Below are positions 21,587 to 28,334 of a stretch of DNA of 28,334 bases, in pieces. The stretch is from a virus. The stretch spans positions 1 to 28,334 of the IMG/VR virus record IMGVR_UViG_3300027467_000666. One strand, written 5' to 3'. The notes beneath the pieces were generated by a model. The model had not been told where the DNA came from. It did not search any database and saw only the letters and a program-made list of their open reading frames with translations. Each line of letters starts with the position of its first letter. Positions within the stretch are counted from its first letter, which is position 1. A program made the position numbers and the translations under genes.

Positions 21587-22263
21587 GATGGGTTGAATCC
21601 CTCAGCGCCGTCGTCTCGAACCAGTCGGCATCGGCAGTTGAATAAACAGGGCGTGTCGTTAGATCCCGGCACTGCGGGGATGTCGTCGCGGCCGTATGGG
21701 GAAGCCTCCGCGAGAATCGGGCAGTCCTCGCACTCCCGCTCGTCGTCGGTGTCCTGCCAGTAGAACTGGGCGGTGTCCGGCGAACCGTCGACGAACCCTC
21801 CGTTGGCAGTCCCTCTCGCGCGGCCTGCGTACGATGCCGCCCGCCGCGCCGCCTGATCCTCGCGATCCTCGTACATCCCGGAGGCGATGTCGTTTTGAAA
21901 CCCGCGCAGGTAGTACGATTCGAGATCGGCAACCGCCTGCGCGACCTGCGCGATCTCCTCCTCCGTGGCCGCATTCCCGCCGAACGTGCGTCCGAGAGCG
22001 TACGAATCCGCGTGCGCCCGGGTGAGCGCCTCGTAGCCCACCTCGTACCACTCCTCGAGATCTAGAGCCCCTGCAACCGCCCGAGCCGTCAGCCGCTCCA
22101 TCTCGGCGATGAACCGCGACACGATCCGCTGAAAATCGTCCTCCGGTGCCGAGGTCGTCGTCGCCGGAGGATCGGTCGGAGGAGCGCTCGCCCGCGTCAG
22201 AACGTGGCGTTCGAACCGATCCGCGCGGGTCTCGAGGTCCAGCCACCACGGCCTAGCGGGCAC
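21583..22263 (-). CDS. Minor head protein, Mu gpF-like (head morphogenesis)
   Basis: The product has a helical N-terminal region and a Cys-containing C-terminus: Y-W-Q-D-T-D-D-E-R-E-C-E-D-C-P, followed by a gap with P-C-L-F-N-C-R-C-R-L. This C-x-x-C ... C-x3-C-x-C pattern is typical of Mu gpF/SPP1 gp7-like minor head proteins, which enter the prohead with the portal. I prefer GTG 22263 (226 aa), preceded by GCGAGG and overlapping the portal end by eleven bases. An ATG at 22311 (242 aa) would overlap much more and adds only residues shadowing the portal. The next gene is coupled by ATGA. Confidence 0.83.
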   Translation of the reverse strand: MPARPWWLDLETRADRFERHVLTRASAPPTDPPATTTSAPEDDFQRIVSRFIAEMERLTARAVAGALDLEEWYEVGYEALTRAHADSYALGRTFGGNAATEEEIAQVAQAVADLESYYLRGFQNDIASGMYEDREDQAARRAASYAGRARGTANGGFVDGSPDTAQFYWQDTDDERECEDCPILAEASPYGRDDIPAVPGSNDTPCLFNCRCRLVRDDGAEGFNPS

Positions 22264-23548
22264 GGGTCCTCGCCGCCATTTCGGCGATAAACGTGCGCGC
22301 ATCCGGCACAACCGCCTGGCGTCTCAGCTCGTTCGCGTAGACGCCACGGTCGCTCGGCTCAGGCTTCAGCCCTAGCTGCTCCTTCGCCGTGTAGCGATCG
22401 ATAACGCCAGATGAATAGTTTTTGCGAACTCGGTCGTGCAGTTCGTTCGTTTCGTCGCGGAGCCACGAAACGCGCGACGTGTCCCAGCTCAGCCGGTATT
22501 TCCGAGGATCGAGCCCGAACTCGGGCAGCACCTGCCGACCGATCTGCAGCGCATAGCGGTTCAGGTTCGGCAGGAGCGTCATGTTGCCCGCCGCATCCAG
22601 CGCCTCCTCGAGGTTCGAGTACGTTTTGCTCGCCGACTCGTGCCCCAGCACCATCGGATCGAATCCCATGGCGGCGCAGATGCGGGTGACGTCCGCGCGG
22701 CTGAGTTCGTCGAGACGGAGCTCGGCAGGGCTCCAGGAGTCGCGGAAAAATTCGACCGCTACCGGGAGCGTCATCGATTCGCCGCGAGCGTCCGCGCGGC
22801 GCTGCTTCCAGATGTCGTTGACCGCCGCGAGCTGGTCGGGTGTCGGAGGGTTGGCGTCGCTGGCCTTGGGCGAGATGATCGGTCCGGGAGAACCGGAGTT
22901 GAGCGCGAGCGCCGCCTGCCACGTTGACCACTCGTTGTCGGCGACCACGCGCCGGATCTCACCGGCGAGTCGAGAGAGTCCGTAGCGCGTGTCCTCGGGA
23001 TTAATCCCGTCCCGCACGTGGACGATGTCCTCGCGGTTGATCGGCTTGATCTCGCCGGAGAACGCCGGACGGTACTCGTAGCCGTCGATAAGAGAGTCCT
23101 GATAGAGCGTGACCGGATGCACGCGCCAGTGGGGCACCCAGACGAGCCCGACCATCCTGCCGCCGTTGTCGCGGCCCTTAAGGAAATAGCCGTCGCCCGC
23201 GCAGACGTCGGAGGTCATCAGCCCACGGATCAGGGTCTGGCCGTCGTACCACGGGTTCGGGTTGTCGAGCAGGCCGAGCAGGTCCATCGCCGCCGGTTCC
23301 TCGGTGGGCTCCCAGCCGGAACCGATCCGGCGCTCGACGCGCCAGTCGGCCTCGCTCGACGCTCTGCCCATCCAATTGAGGCCGGATGCGACGACTCCGT
23401 TCAGCCAGAGGTTGCCCGCCTGCGCCTGATAGTCGATTTTCGCGCCCGGCTGCCAGTAGCGCCGGATGCCGTAGCCGGTGGCAGGTCTAGTCCCGAACAG
23501 CGTCGGAAATGTCCGGAGGAGCACTCCGCGTAGATCGAGTTTAGCCAT
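22253..23548 (-). CDS. Portal protein (HK97 family)
   Basis: A 431-residue portal forming the dodecameric DNA channel at one head vertex. Typical segments: N-P-N-P-W-Y-D-G-Q-T-L-I-R-G at about 95-108, G-D-G-Y-F-L-K-G-R-D, V-W-V-P-H-W-R-V-H-P, I-V-H-V-R-D-G, Y-G-L-S-R-L, and the late V-T-R-I-C-A-A-M-G-F-D-P-M-V-L-G followed by T-Y-S-N-L-E-E-A. The length fits the family. ATG 23548 overlaps the terminase stop by eight bases. The order terminase-portal-F-protease-capsid is the HK97-type head module. Confidence 0.94.
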   Translation of the reverse strand: MAKLDLRGVLLRTFPTLFGTRPATGYGIRRYWQPGAKIDYQAQAGNLWLNGVVASGLNWMGRASSEADWRVERRIGSGWEPTEEPAAMDLLGLLDNPNPWYDGQTLIRGLMTSDVCAGDGYFLKGRDNGGRMVGLVWVPHWRVHPVTLYQDSLIDGYEYRPAFSGEIKPINREDIVHVRDGINPEDTRYGLSRLAGEIRRVVADNEWSTWQAALALNSGSPGPIISPKASDANPPTPDQLAAVNDIWKQRRADARGESMTLPVAVEFFRDSWSPAELRLDELSRADVTRICAAMGFDPMVLGHESASKTYSNLEEALDAAGNMTLLPNLNRYALQIGRQVLPEFGLDPRKYRLSWDTSRVSWLRDETNELHDRVRKNYSSGVIDRYTAKEQLGLKPEPSDRGVYANELRRQAVVPDARTFIAEMAARTRAR

Positions 23549-24914
23549 TGATTTTTCGTAGGTCGTCCCAACCTGAGCGGGGAGCCGATAGTTCGGTGAA
23601 GGCGTCGGAAGCCGCGTCTACTTGGTCGTCGTGCTTGCCTTGCGGGAACTGGCGAAACTCTTCGATGAAGGCTTTGTTCCAGTCGCCGCGCACAATCCGC
23701 ACGTTGCCAGCGTTGACCTGGGCAGACAGCGGGTCTGCTCGGTTCTCCTTCGAGCCGGTGACCGGATAGGTCTTCACGCTGAATCCTGCGAGGTTGCGGG
23801 TGAACGCCTTAGCGCTCTCCTTTCCTGCCGCGCCGGGGTCTTGCGGACCTCTCACGCGGACGCTCCGACCGTCGAGTTCTGCGGTCTGCCGAATCGTGCG
23901 GTTGCGCTCGTCGGTGTCCCACTGCCCGCGCACCACGTCGGAAACGTAGTAGATCCCGTCCTTGTCGGGCCCGCACATTCTCACGCCGACCGTCGGGTCT
24001 GAGTCGCGACCACCGCCGCCCATGTCCCAAGCCCTCGCGGACGGGAGACCGGAAGGCGCGGATTCCACAATCCCGAAACTGGAAACCTTGAAGAAAGAAC
24101 CTTCCCTCGGAGTCGGGTTCTGCTGGTACAAGGCTTCGAAGCTTCTGCCACCCAAGACGGCATGGATGCGGTTCAAGTCCTCGACCGAATAGCGTTCGGG
24201 CCAAAGCGCCAAGCCCTCATCGGAAATAGCGGGAAGCTTTAAGACCGTCCATCTTCCCGGCTCCGAAGCGACAGCCCTCGCACCGAGGTCGTCTTCGTGC
24301 CAGAGCGTCATGACGAGGACTATCGCCCCGCCCGGTTCAACACGGGTGTACAGGTCGTCCCGGTACCAGTCCCAGACCTTTTCGCGGTACGTCTCACTGT
24401 CCGCGTCTTCTCGCCTTCGGATAGGGTCGTCTATGACGATGCGGGAGAAGCCTGTTCCAGTCGGAGGGCTTCCGACGCCGCGAGCCATGTAAAGCCCGCC
24501 TTGCGGGGTCGCCCACTCATCCGATGCGGCTTTATCGCCAGATACTAGACCCCTCTCTGAGGCTAGGTTCCTCGTCCGTCGTCCAAACTTCCTCGCGAAC
24601 CGTTCGTTGTATCCCGTCACCAAGACGTTAGATTCGGGGTCCGCTTCGAGGCAGTAGAGCGGATATCTGACCGTGACCGTCTCGGACTTGCCGTGACGTG
24701 GTGGCATGTGGATGGCAAGCCGGTCAATCTCTTCGCGCTCTACCGCGTCTAAGTGTTCTGCAATGAGACGGACGTGTTCGGGAACCGTCCAAGAATTCGG
24801 GACCGTTGCCGCGTACCAGTCGAGATAATCCGGTCTCTCTGCCTTACGGTTCTTCTGGAGCCGTGCGGACGCCTCGCGTTCAGCTAGCAGGATTGCGTCT
24901 TCAAGACTTGGCAC
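23541..24914 (-). CDS. terL: Terminase large subunit
   Basis: A 457-residue DNA-packaging motor. The N-terminal ATPase has Walker A P-P-R-H-G-K-S at 71-77 and Walker B I-V-I-D-D at 159-163; the C-terminal RNase H-like nuclease has R-A-W-D-M-G at 294-299 (D297 first metal ligand) and K-H-D-D-Q-V-D-A at 427-434 (D429/D430/D433). GTG 24914 is taken as start because GAGGAG lies four bases upstream and the frame overlaps the TerS stop by 14 bases. The enzyme packages DNA through the portal encoded next. Confidence 0.95.
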   Translation of the reverse strand: MPSLEDAILLAEREASARLQKNRKAERPDYLDWYAATVPNSWTVPEHVRLIAEHLDAVEREEIDRLAIHMPPRHGKSETVTVRYPLYCLEADPESNVLVTGYNERFARKFGRRTRNLASERGLVSGDKAASDEWATPQGGLYMARGVGSPPTGTGFSRIVIDDPIRRREDADSETYREKVWDWYRDDLYTRVEPGGAIVLVMTLWHEDDLGARAVASEPGRWTVLKLPAISDEGLALWPERYSVEDLNRIHAVLGGRSFEALYQQNPTPREGSFFKVSSFGIVESAPSGLPSARAWDMGGGGRDSDPTVGVRMCGPDKDGIYYVSDVVRGQWDTDERNRTIRQTAELDGRSVRVRGPQDPGAAGKESAKAFTRNLAGFSVKTYPVTGSKENRADPLSAQVNAGNVRIVRGDWNKAFIEEFRQFPQGKHDDQVDAASDAFTELSAPRSGWDDLRKING

Positions 24915-25278
24915 CTAGCTCCTCTTTCAAGCGGTACAGGAACCGCTTGCATTCCGTCTCTCCAGGCAGGAACTCGGGCAGTATCCGACCGATGGCGAGG
25001 AACACTTCCGTGTCGCTCACGTCGTGCTTGATGGTGCTCTTAGGGGAGCCGATAAGCTGGTTCAGAAGCCACTCGATGGTGGCACTGCTGTTGCTCGTCA
25101 CTGCGACTTCGTGGAGCCGGGTGACAACGTCGTCCAAGAGGGACTCGGAACCGGGAAGTTCGCCCGGCCTGCTGATAATCCTTTCAAGGAGTTCTGCCCG
25201 AGACGGCAACGCTTGGCCTTTTGGTCTGCCCGGTCCTCCGCGCTTAAGGTTTTGTGGGTTCCCTTTTGGGTTCGCCAT
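24901..25278 (-). CDS. Putative terminase small subunit
   Basis: A 125-residue protein directly before terL. It begins M-A-N-P-K-G-N-P-Q-N-L-K-R-G-G-P-G-R-P-K-G, a basic, Gly/Pro-rich N-terminus common in phage small terminases and able to contact DNA. A helical body follows (R-A-E-L-L-E-R-I-I-S-R-P, then A-T-I-E-W-L-L-N-Q-L-I-G-S-P-K-S). ATG 25278 was chosen because GAAAGGAATTCGA lies just upstream; earlier in-frame codons are shadows of other genes. It would recognise phage DNA for packaging. Confidence 0.75.
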   Translation of the reverse strand: MANPKGNPQNLKRGGPGRPKGQALPSRAELLERIISRPGELPGSESLLDDVVTRLHEVAVTSNSSATIEWLLNQLIGSPKSTIKHDVSDTEVFLAIGRILPEFLPGETECKRFLYRLKEELGAKS

Positions 25279-25316
25279 TCGAATTCCTTTCGATTTCCTT
25301 TCGAATTTCCCGAAAG

Positions 25317-25499
25317 CTATTTCACATCGAGTCGCGCAACGATCCGACCAGGTCCGAGGCTCATCCCGTCGATGAACCCAAGCGTCGCGAGGATCGACAG
25401 TGCCAACTCCGCGCTTTCGCTCTGCTGGTTGTTCAGCGTCGCCGCGTAAATGAGCGCGTTCTTCGCGAACGGCAATGTAACGCCGATTCTCAGCCTCAT
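25317..25499 (-). CDS. Unknown small protein, 60 aa
   Basis: ATG 25499 overlaps the stop of the membrane-protein gene upstream (ATGA), so this start is preferred over more distal ones. The product M-R-L-R-I-G-V-T-L-P-F-A-K-N-A-L-I-Y-A-A-T-L leads to a helical, weakly hydrophobic middle (A-E-L-A-L-S-I-L-A-T-L-G-F-I) and R-I-V-A-R-L-D-V-K at the end. No family is recognised. It is followed after 38 bases by the TerS gene. Confidence 0.5.
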   Translation of the reverse strand: MRLRIGVTLPFAKNALIYAATLNNQQSESAELALSILATLGFIDGMSLGPGRIVARLDVK

Positions 25500-25687
25500 T
25501 GCGCCACCCCGATACCGAATCCTGCCACCGCACCGGAAACACCGCCAGCGATCCAGCGGCGGAACGCTAGGCTCCAATCGAACATAGCGTCAGCCTCAGC
25601 GTGCTTCCACGCATCGAGGTCGGCGAGCAGTGCGCCGAGAAATCCAGACACCGCTCCTAAAACGAGCTTCTTGTAAAAATGATCCAT
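25496..25687 (-). CDS. Small two-segment membrane protein, 63 aa (possible holin)
   Basis: A short protein with hydrophobic, Gly/Ala-rich segments at about 8-23 (L-V-L-G-A-V-S-G-F-L-G-A-L-L-A) and 45-62 (W-I-A-G-G-V-S-G-A-V-A-G-F-G-I-G), joined by a charged loop with D-A-W-K-H-A-E-A-D. Both segments repeat G-x-V-S-G-x-x, suggesting helix packing in a membrane. Size and topology fit a class II holin or another small membrane protein. Position before terS leaves the role open. Confidence 0.55.
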   Translation of the reverse strand: MDHFYKKLVLGAVSGFLGALLADLDAWKHAEADAMFDWSLAFRRWIAGGVSGAVAGFGIGVAQ

Positions 25688-25692
25688 AGCTG

Positions 25693-26748
25693 TTATGCGG
25701 CTACCCGCGATTCGGATACCGGGTTGAATTCGTTTCTCAGTGCCCTCAGGAACCTCACGCCCTGGTCCACGTCGTGGAACACGTGGACAAAACCCTCGTC
25801 GCTCGCGCTTGGGTCCACCACCGCCATCACGCTAGGGCTGATCGTCTCGTCGTCGAAGCCGCTGGCGTCCGCGTAATCGTCGACGCGCTTGTACGAACCG
25901 ACGCGAACGGCATGACCGATCCTTCCGGTGACTCCATTTTTGGTGATGGTCACCGCGCTGGTGTGGATGTGGGCACCGATCACCAGATGGGCGGGACTTC
26001 CGCGGTACACCCGCTTCAGCTGTCCGTGGGAAGCGTTGTACATCGAATTACCCTTGTGGGTGTGCCTCGCATCCACCACGAAAGGTCTTTTCCCGTCGGG
26101 TGTGTTGACGGTGAACATCCCGCCATGCGAAACGCCCAGCACCCCGTGCTGACGGCAGAGTAGTTCCGCGACCGCGGACCACTTGTCGTGGTTCCCGAGG
26201 ATGATGAACAGCCAATCGAGAGCTTTGATGAGCCACTCCATGAGCTTTTCCTCGTCGCCTTGGGTCGTCGTCTGCGACCCGTACAAATGACCCAATGCGC
26301 GGACCCAGTTATTGGTAAGATCGCCCATGTTCGCCCCATAGACGTGGGGCTCAGACCTGACTAGATCGAGGTCGTAGCACAGCTTCTCGATGTCGCATCC
26401 GTCGTCCCCCGCGTGGGGATCGCCGAAGAACAAAATGGCGTAAGGCCCGTTGTGGGGCAGGCTGATCTGCACCGAGCGCGTGCCGTCCGCGCTAGCCCGT
26501 TTGCGCTGGAACGCCGACGCGTTGTCCCTCAGCAGGGTGTCTAAATCTCTCGAGCGAGAGGGAATCTGGCTGACCGCCGCCTTCTCCTTCAGGCGGTTGC
26601 ACCCGAAGCGGATGCCCATCGTTTGGGCTTTTAATCTGACCGCCGCGCCAGTTCGCCCGACGTCCCGCGCGATCTCGTCGGGATCGTCGCCCCGCGAGTA
26701 ACGCTCGATCAGGATCGCTTTCTCCTCGGGGGTCCACTGCATCGACAT
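25693..26748 (-). CDS. SANT/Myb-like HTH fused to metallophosphoesterase
   Basis: A 351-residue two-domain protein. Residues 4-50 look like a SANT/Myb- or GcrA-type DNA-binding domain (W-T-P-E-E-K-A-I-L-I-E-R-Y, then I-A-R-D-V-G-R-T-G-A-A-V-R-L-K-A). Residues 100-300 form a calcineurin-like phosphoesterase with the dimetal motifs G-D-P-H (109-112), G-D (142-143), G-N-H-D (185-188), a His at 229 or 231, and G-A-H-I-H (258-262). All ligands appear present, so it should hydrolyse a phosphodiester or phosphomonoester; the DNA-binding part suggests a nuclease or DNA end-processing role. ATG 26748 or 26742. Substrate unknown. Confidence 0.85.
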   Translation of the reverse strand: MSMQWTPEEKAILIERYSRGDDPDEIARDVGRTGAAVRLKAQTMGIRFGCNRLKEKAAVSQIPSRSRDLDTLLRDNASAFQRKRASADGTRSVQISLPHNGPYAILFFGDPHAGDDGCDIEKLCYDLDLVRSEPHVYGANMGDLTNNWVRALGHLYGSQTTTQGDEEKLMEWLIKALDWLFIILGNHDKWSAVAELLCRQHGVLGVSHGGMFTVNTPDGKRPFVVDARHTHKGNSMYNASHGQLKRVYRGSPAHLVIGAHIHTSAVTITKNGVTGRIGHAVRVGSYKRVDDYADASGFDDETISPSVMAVVDPSASDEGFVHVFHDVDQGVRFLRALRNEFNPVSESRVAA

Positions 26749-26751
26749 GGT

Positions 26752-27003
26752 TTAGCCCCCCAGTTTCTCCGCGCAACCGACGTAGCCCGCGATGTCCACC
26801 CAAGAATCCTTGTGCTCCGGTGTGTTGACTAGCCGCGCAACCTTGAGCTGGATCATGCAAAGCGCAACTTGCTCCGGTGTGACCCCGACGCCTAGAACGA
26901 CGCTCCAAAGATCGGCAATGCGCTGGAAGTTCTCGCTGACGGAGCCGTAATCCTTTGCCCGGTCGCCGTTGATCAGCTCGTCGGCAGTCTGCAGCCACGT
27001 CAT
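26752..27003 (-). CDS. DUF6378-like protein
   Basis: An 83-residue protein with the pattern A-D-E-L-I-N-G-D-R-A-K-D-Y-G-S (7-21), F-Q-R-I-A-D-L-W, V-T-P-E-Q-V-A-L-C-M-I-Q-L-K-V-A-R-L and D-S-W-V-D-I-A-G-Y. I recognise this as the DUF6378 family of small phage proteins. The helical fold with conserved Glu/Asp/Lys is reminiscent of MazG-like nucleotide pyrophosphohydrolases, but that link is inference. ATG 27003 overlaps the upstream stop (ATGA). Confidence 0.8.
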   Translation of the reverse strand: MTWLQTADELINGDRAKDYGSVSENFQRIADLWSVVLGVGVTPEQVALCMIQLKVARLVNTPEHKDSWVDIAGYVGCAEKLGG

Positions 27004-27206
27004 CGTTTCTCGATCCGCTCCAATCGGTCGGTCAAATGGTCAACCGCGTTTTTCAGCCCATCCAGCGTGGATTTAAAGTCTGTCAGGAGTTGCGTCAAGG
27101 CTTGACGGTCGCTGTTCCACGCGTTAATCACCGTCCACAGGAGCACTCCCGCGACGAGCGCCCACGGTCCCGATTTGCCTAGCTCGACGAGAAAGCTCTC
27201 TGTCAT
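27000..27206 (-). CDS. Small membrane-plus-coiled-coil protein (BhlA-like, possible holin)
   Basis: A 68-residue protein with one membrane segment at about 13-30 (P-W-A-L-V-A-G-V-L-L-W-T-V-I-N) followed by a charged coiled coil with Leu/Ile heptads, ending R-L-E-R-I-E-K-R. The layout (short N-terminus, one helix after a Gly-Pro-Trp, long amphipathic tail) resembles BhlA/UviB-type holin-like proteins. Other small membrane proteins share this layout. No endolysin gene is adjacent. ATG 27206 overlaps the methyltransferase stop (ATGA). Confidence 0.6.
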   Translation of the reverse strand: MTESFLVELGKSGPWALVAGVLLWTVINAWNSDRQALTQLLTDFKSTLDGLKNAVDHLTDRLERIEKR

Positions 27207-28255
27207 GCGACCTCCAAGCGGTATTGGTCAAACGCTTCAGCAATCCTCTTGTTGGCGATGGCGAGGTACTCAGGCTCCCTTTCTATGCCGATAAACTCCC
27301 TGCTTTCAAGAGCGCAAGCGACTCCCGTCGTTCCGCTTCCCATGAACGGGTCGAGGACTACCGAGCAGACCGGCGAGACGAGACGGACTAGATAGCGCAT
27401 GAGGTCAATCGGCTTGACCGTGGGGTGGTTGTTGAACTCCCCTCTTTCGGAGCGCGAAGCCTTGGGGCAGTAGAAGAACCGGGACCATTCTTTGCCCTCT
27501 CCCGCTTCTTCGTCCATGATGACGTTGGCGGGCCAACGGCCAACATACTCCTTAGGGTCGCCTTGCGTCCCCCGCCTAGCTTCCGCCGTGCCGGGCCTCC
27601 CTAGCCCATTCCCGTGGCAGGCCTTGAAACTCGTGAACGATGCGTGACGGACCTCTTCACCCACCCGGCACCCGTCAATGTTCAGGCCGCCCACTCCATG
27701 CGCCAGCACGTTTGCGGCCACGGTCCCGCATAGCGGCTTCCGCGCCACGCAGATAGGCTCGTGGGCCGGTTTAAGGGCCGTACCCCAGCCGTCCCAGGCT
27801 TTAGCGGCCTCGGTAGCGGGGGCGGTGATGAAGTTGTCCCCCATCATCGCGCCATAAGTGCCAGCATCCTTTCCGGTCCTCTTGCACTGGCTGATTACTT
27901 CGCGTTCCGCGCCTGCCGCCTTGTCGATGGCCTTCGACACGTCCAACGACTTCGGGAAGCCTGACCCGTAGATCCACATGATCTGGTCGCGAATCTCAAA
28001 CTCCGCATCTTCGATGGCCGACGCCATGCGGTGATAGGTCCGGCTCCCGGAAAACGCGAGAAGGTGGCCGCCGGGCTTCAGGACGCGGAGGCATTCCCGC
28101 CACAGTTCGACGGAATAGGCGATCCCGCTAGCGTCCCACGCCTTCCCCATAAACCCAAGTTCATAGGGCGGGTCGGTCACAACCGCGTCAACCGTTTCGG
28201 ACGGGATGCCCTTCAACGCTTCGAGGCAGTCGCCGCCTACTAGGTCGAACCTCAT
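27203..28255 (-). CDS. DNA methyltransferase (N6-adenine/N4-cytosine, beta class)
   Basis: A 350-residue methyltransferase. The catalytic motif D-P-P-Y is at 28-31, and the AdoMet-binding motif D-P-F-M-G-S-G-T-T-G at 302-311, so the catalytic motif precedes the cofactor motif as in beta-class enzymes. H-P-T-V-K-P just before it is the usual motif X segment. The 100-residue stretch in between, with G-G-L-N-I-D-G-C-R-V-G, probably includes the target-recognition part. D-P-P-Y suggests amino methylation of adenine or cytosine; the target is unknown. No restriction enzyme is seen, so protection against host restriction is likely. ATG 28255 overlaps the upstream stop (ATGA). Confidence 0.92.
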   Translation of the reverse strand: MRFDLVGGDCLEALKGIPSETVDAVVTDPPYELGFMGKAWDASGIAYSVELWRECLRVLKPGGHLLAFSGSRTYHRMASAIEDAEFEIRDQIMWIYGSGFPKSLDVSKAIDKAAGAEREVISQCKRTGKDAGTYGAMMGDNFITAPATEAAKAWDGWGTALKPAHEPICVARKPLCGTVAANVLAHGVGGLNIDGCRVGEEVRHASFTSFKACHGNGLGRPGTAEARRGTQGDPKEYVGRWPANVIMDEEAGEGKEWSRFFYCPKASRSERGEFNNHPTVKPIDLMRYLVRLVSPVCSVVLDPFMGSGTTGVACALESREFIGIEREPEYLAIANKRIAEAFDQYRLEVA

Positions 28256-28334
28256 TTCATCGCCTCACGAACCTGCTTTCGGAGGATGCCGAGATTGATG
28301 GACGCGCACAGCGGTTTGCCGCTGTCGAAATCGG
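28252..28334 (-). CDS. 3' end of an unknown late/early protein (partial)
   Basis: A minus-strand frame enters from the right edge and ends with TGA 28254-28252, overlapping the methyltransferase start. The visible 26 residues, D-F-D-S-G-K-P-L-C-A-S-I-N-L-G-I-L-R-K-Q-style and then a V-R-E-A-M-K end, are soluble. The stop-start overlap supports a real gene. No family can be given from this fragment. Confidence 0.55.
   Translation of the reverse strand, partial: DFDSGKPLCASINLGILRKQVREAMK

Overview
The window is phage DNA with high GC content and very tight gene packing. It carries the core genome of a temperate, long-tailed (siphovirus-like) phage with an HK97-type head. The host cannot be named from the sequence. 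The only host-derived trace is the 3' half of a tRNA-Ala(UGC), with encoded CCA, inside the attachment site.

Left part (1-5831, + strand): a co-oriented early operon in which nearly every stop codon overlaps the next start. It holds a small membrane protein, two paralogous unknown proteins flanking a Gp157-family protein, a Bet/RecT annealing protein, SSB, several very small proteins (one Cys-rich), a ThyX-like thymidylate synthase with an unusual motif order, a Xis/MerR-like helix-turn-helix protein and a tyrosine integrase. The two possible integrase start codons lie in the two arms of a perfect 11-bp inverted repeat.

Centre (5832-6350): attP. A 49-bp core identical in form to the 3' half of tRNA-Ala(UGC) is flanked by five direct copies and one inverted copy of a 9-mer close to AGTGTGGGG, which look like arm-type integrase sites. 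Phage genes lie on both sides of the core, so this is an unintegrated phage arrangement and not a prophage end. A small, very acidic + strand gene follows. Then comes a hairpin terminator where the two opposing operons converge.

Right part (6359-28334, - strand): the late operon, read right to left. It starts with DNA methyltransferase, a possible holin, a DUF6378-like protein, an HTH-metallophosphoesterase fusion and two tiny proteins. Then follow TerS, TerL, portal, Mu-F-like head protein, prohead protease, major capsid, a possible decoration protein, connectors, tail completion proteins, major tail protein, tail chaperones G and G-T (with a G GGA AAA -1 slippery site), tape measure, and a block of large tail-tip/adhesion proteins. 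One + strand gene at 14855-15256, coding for a membrane-anchored zinc-ribbon protein with LITAF-like layout, sits inside this operon between the chaperone and the tape measure. It is the strongest candidate for an undescribed accessory (moron) function. No endolysin, repressor or replication module is visible, so these presumably lie outside the window.
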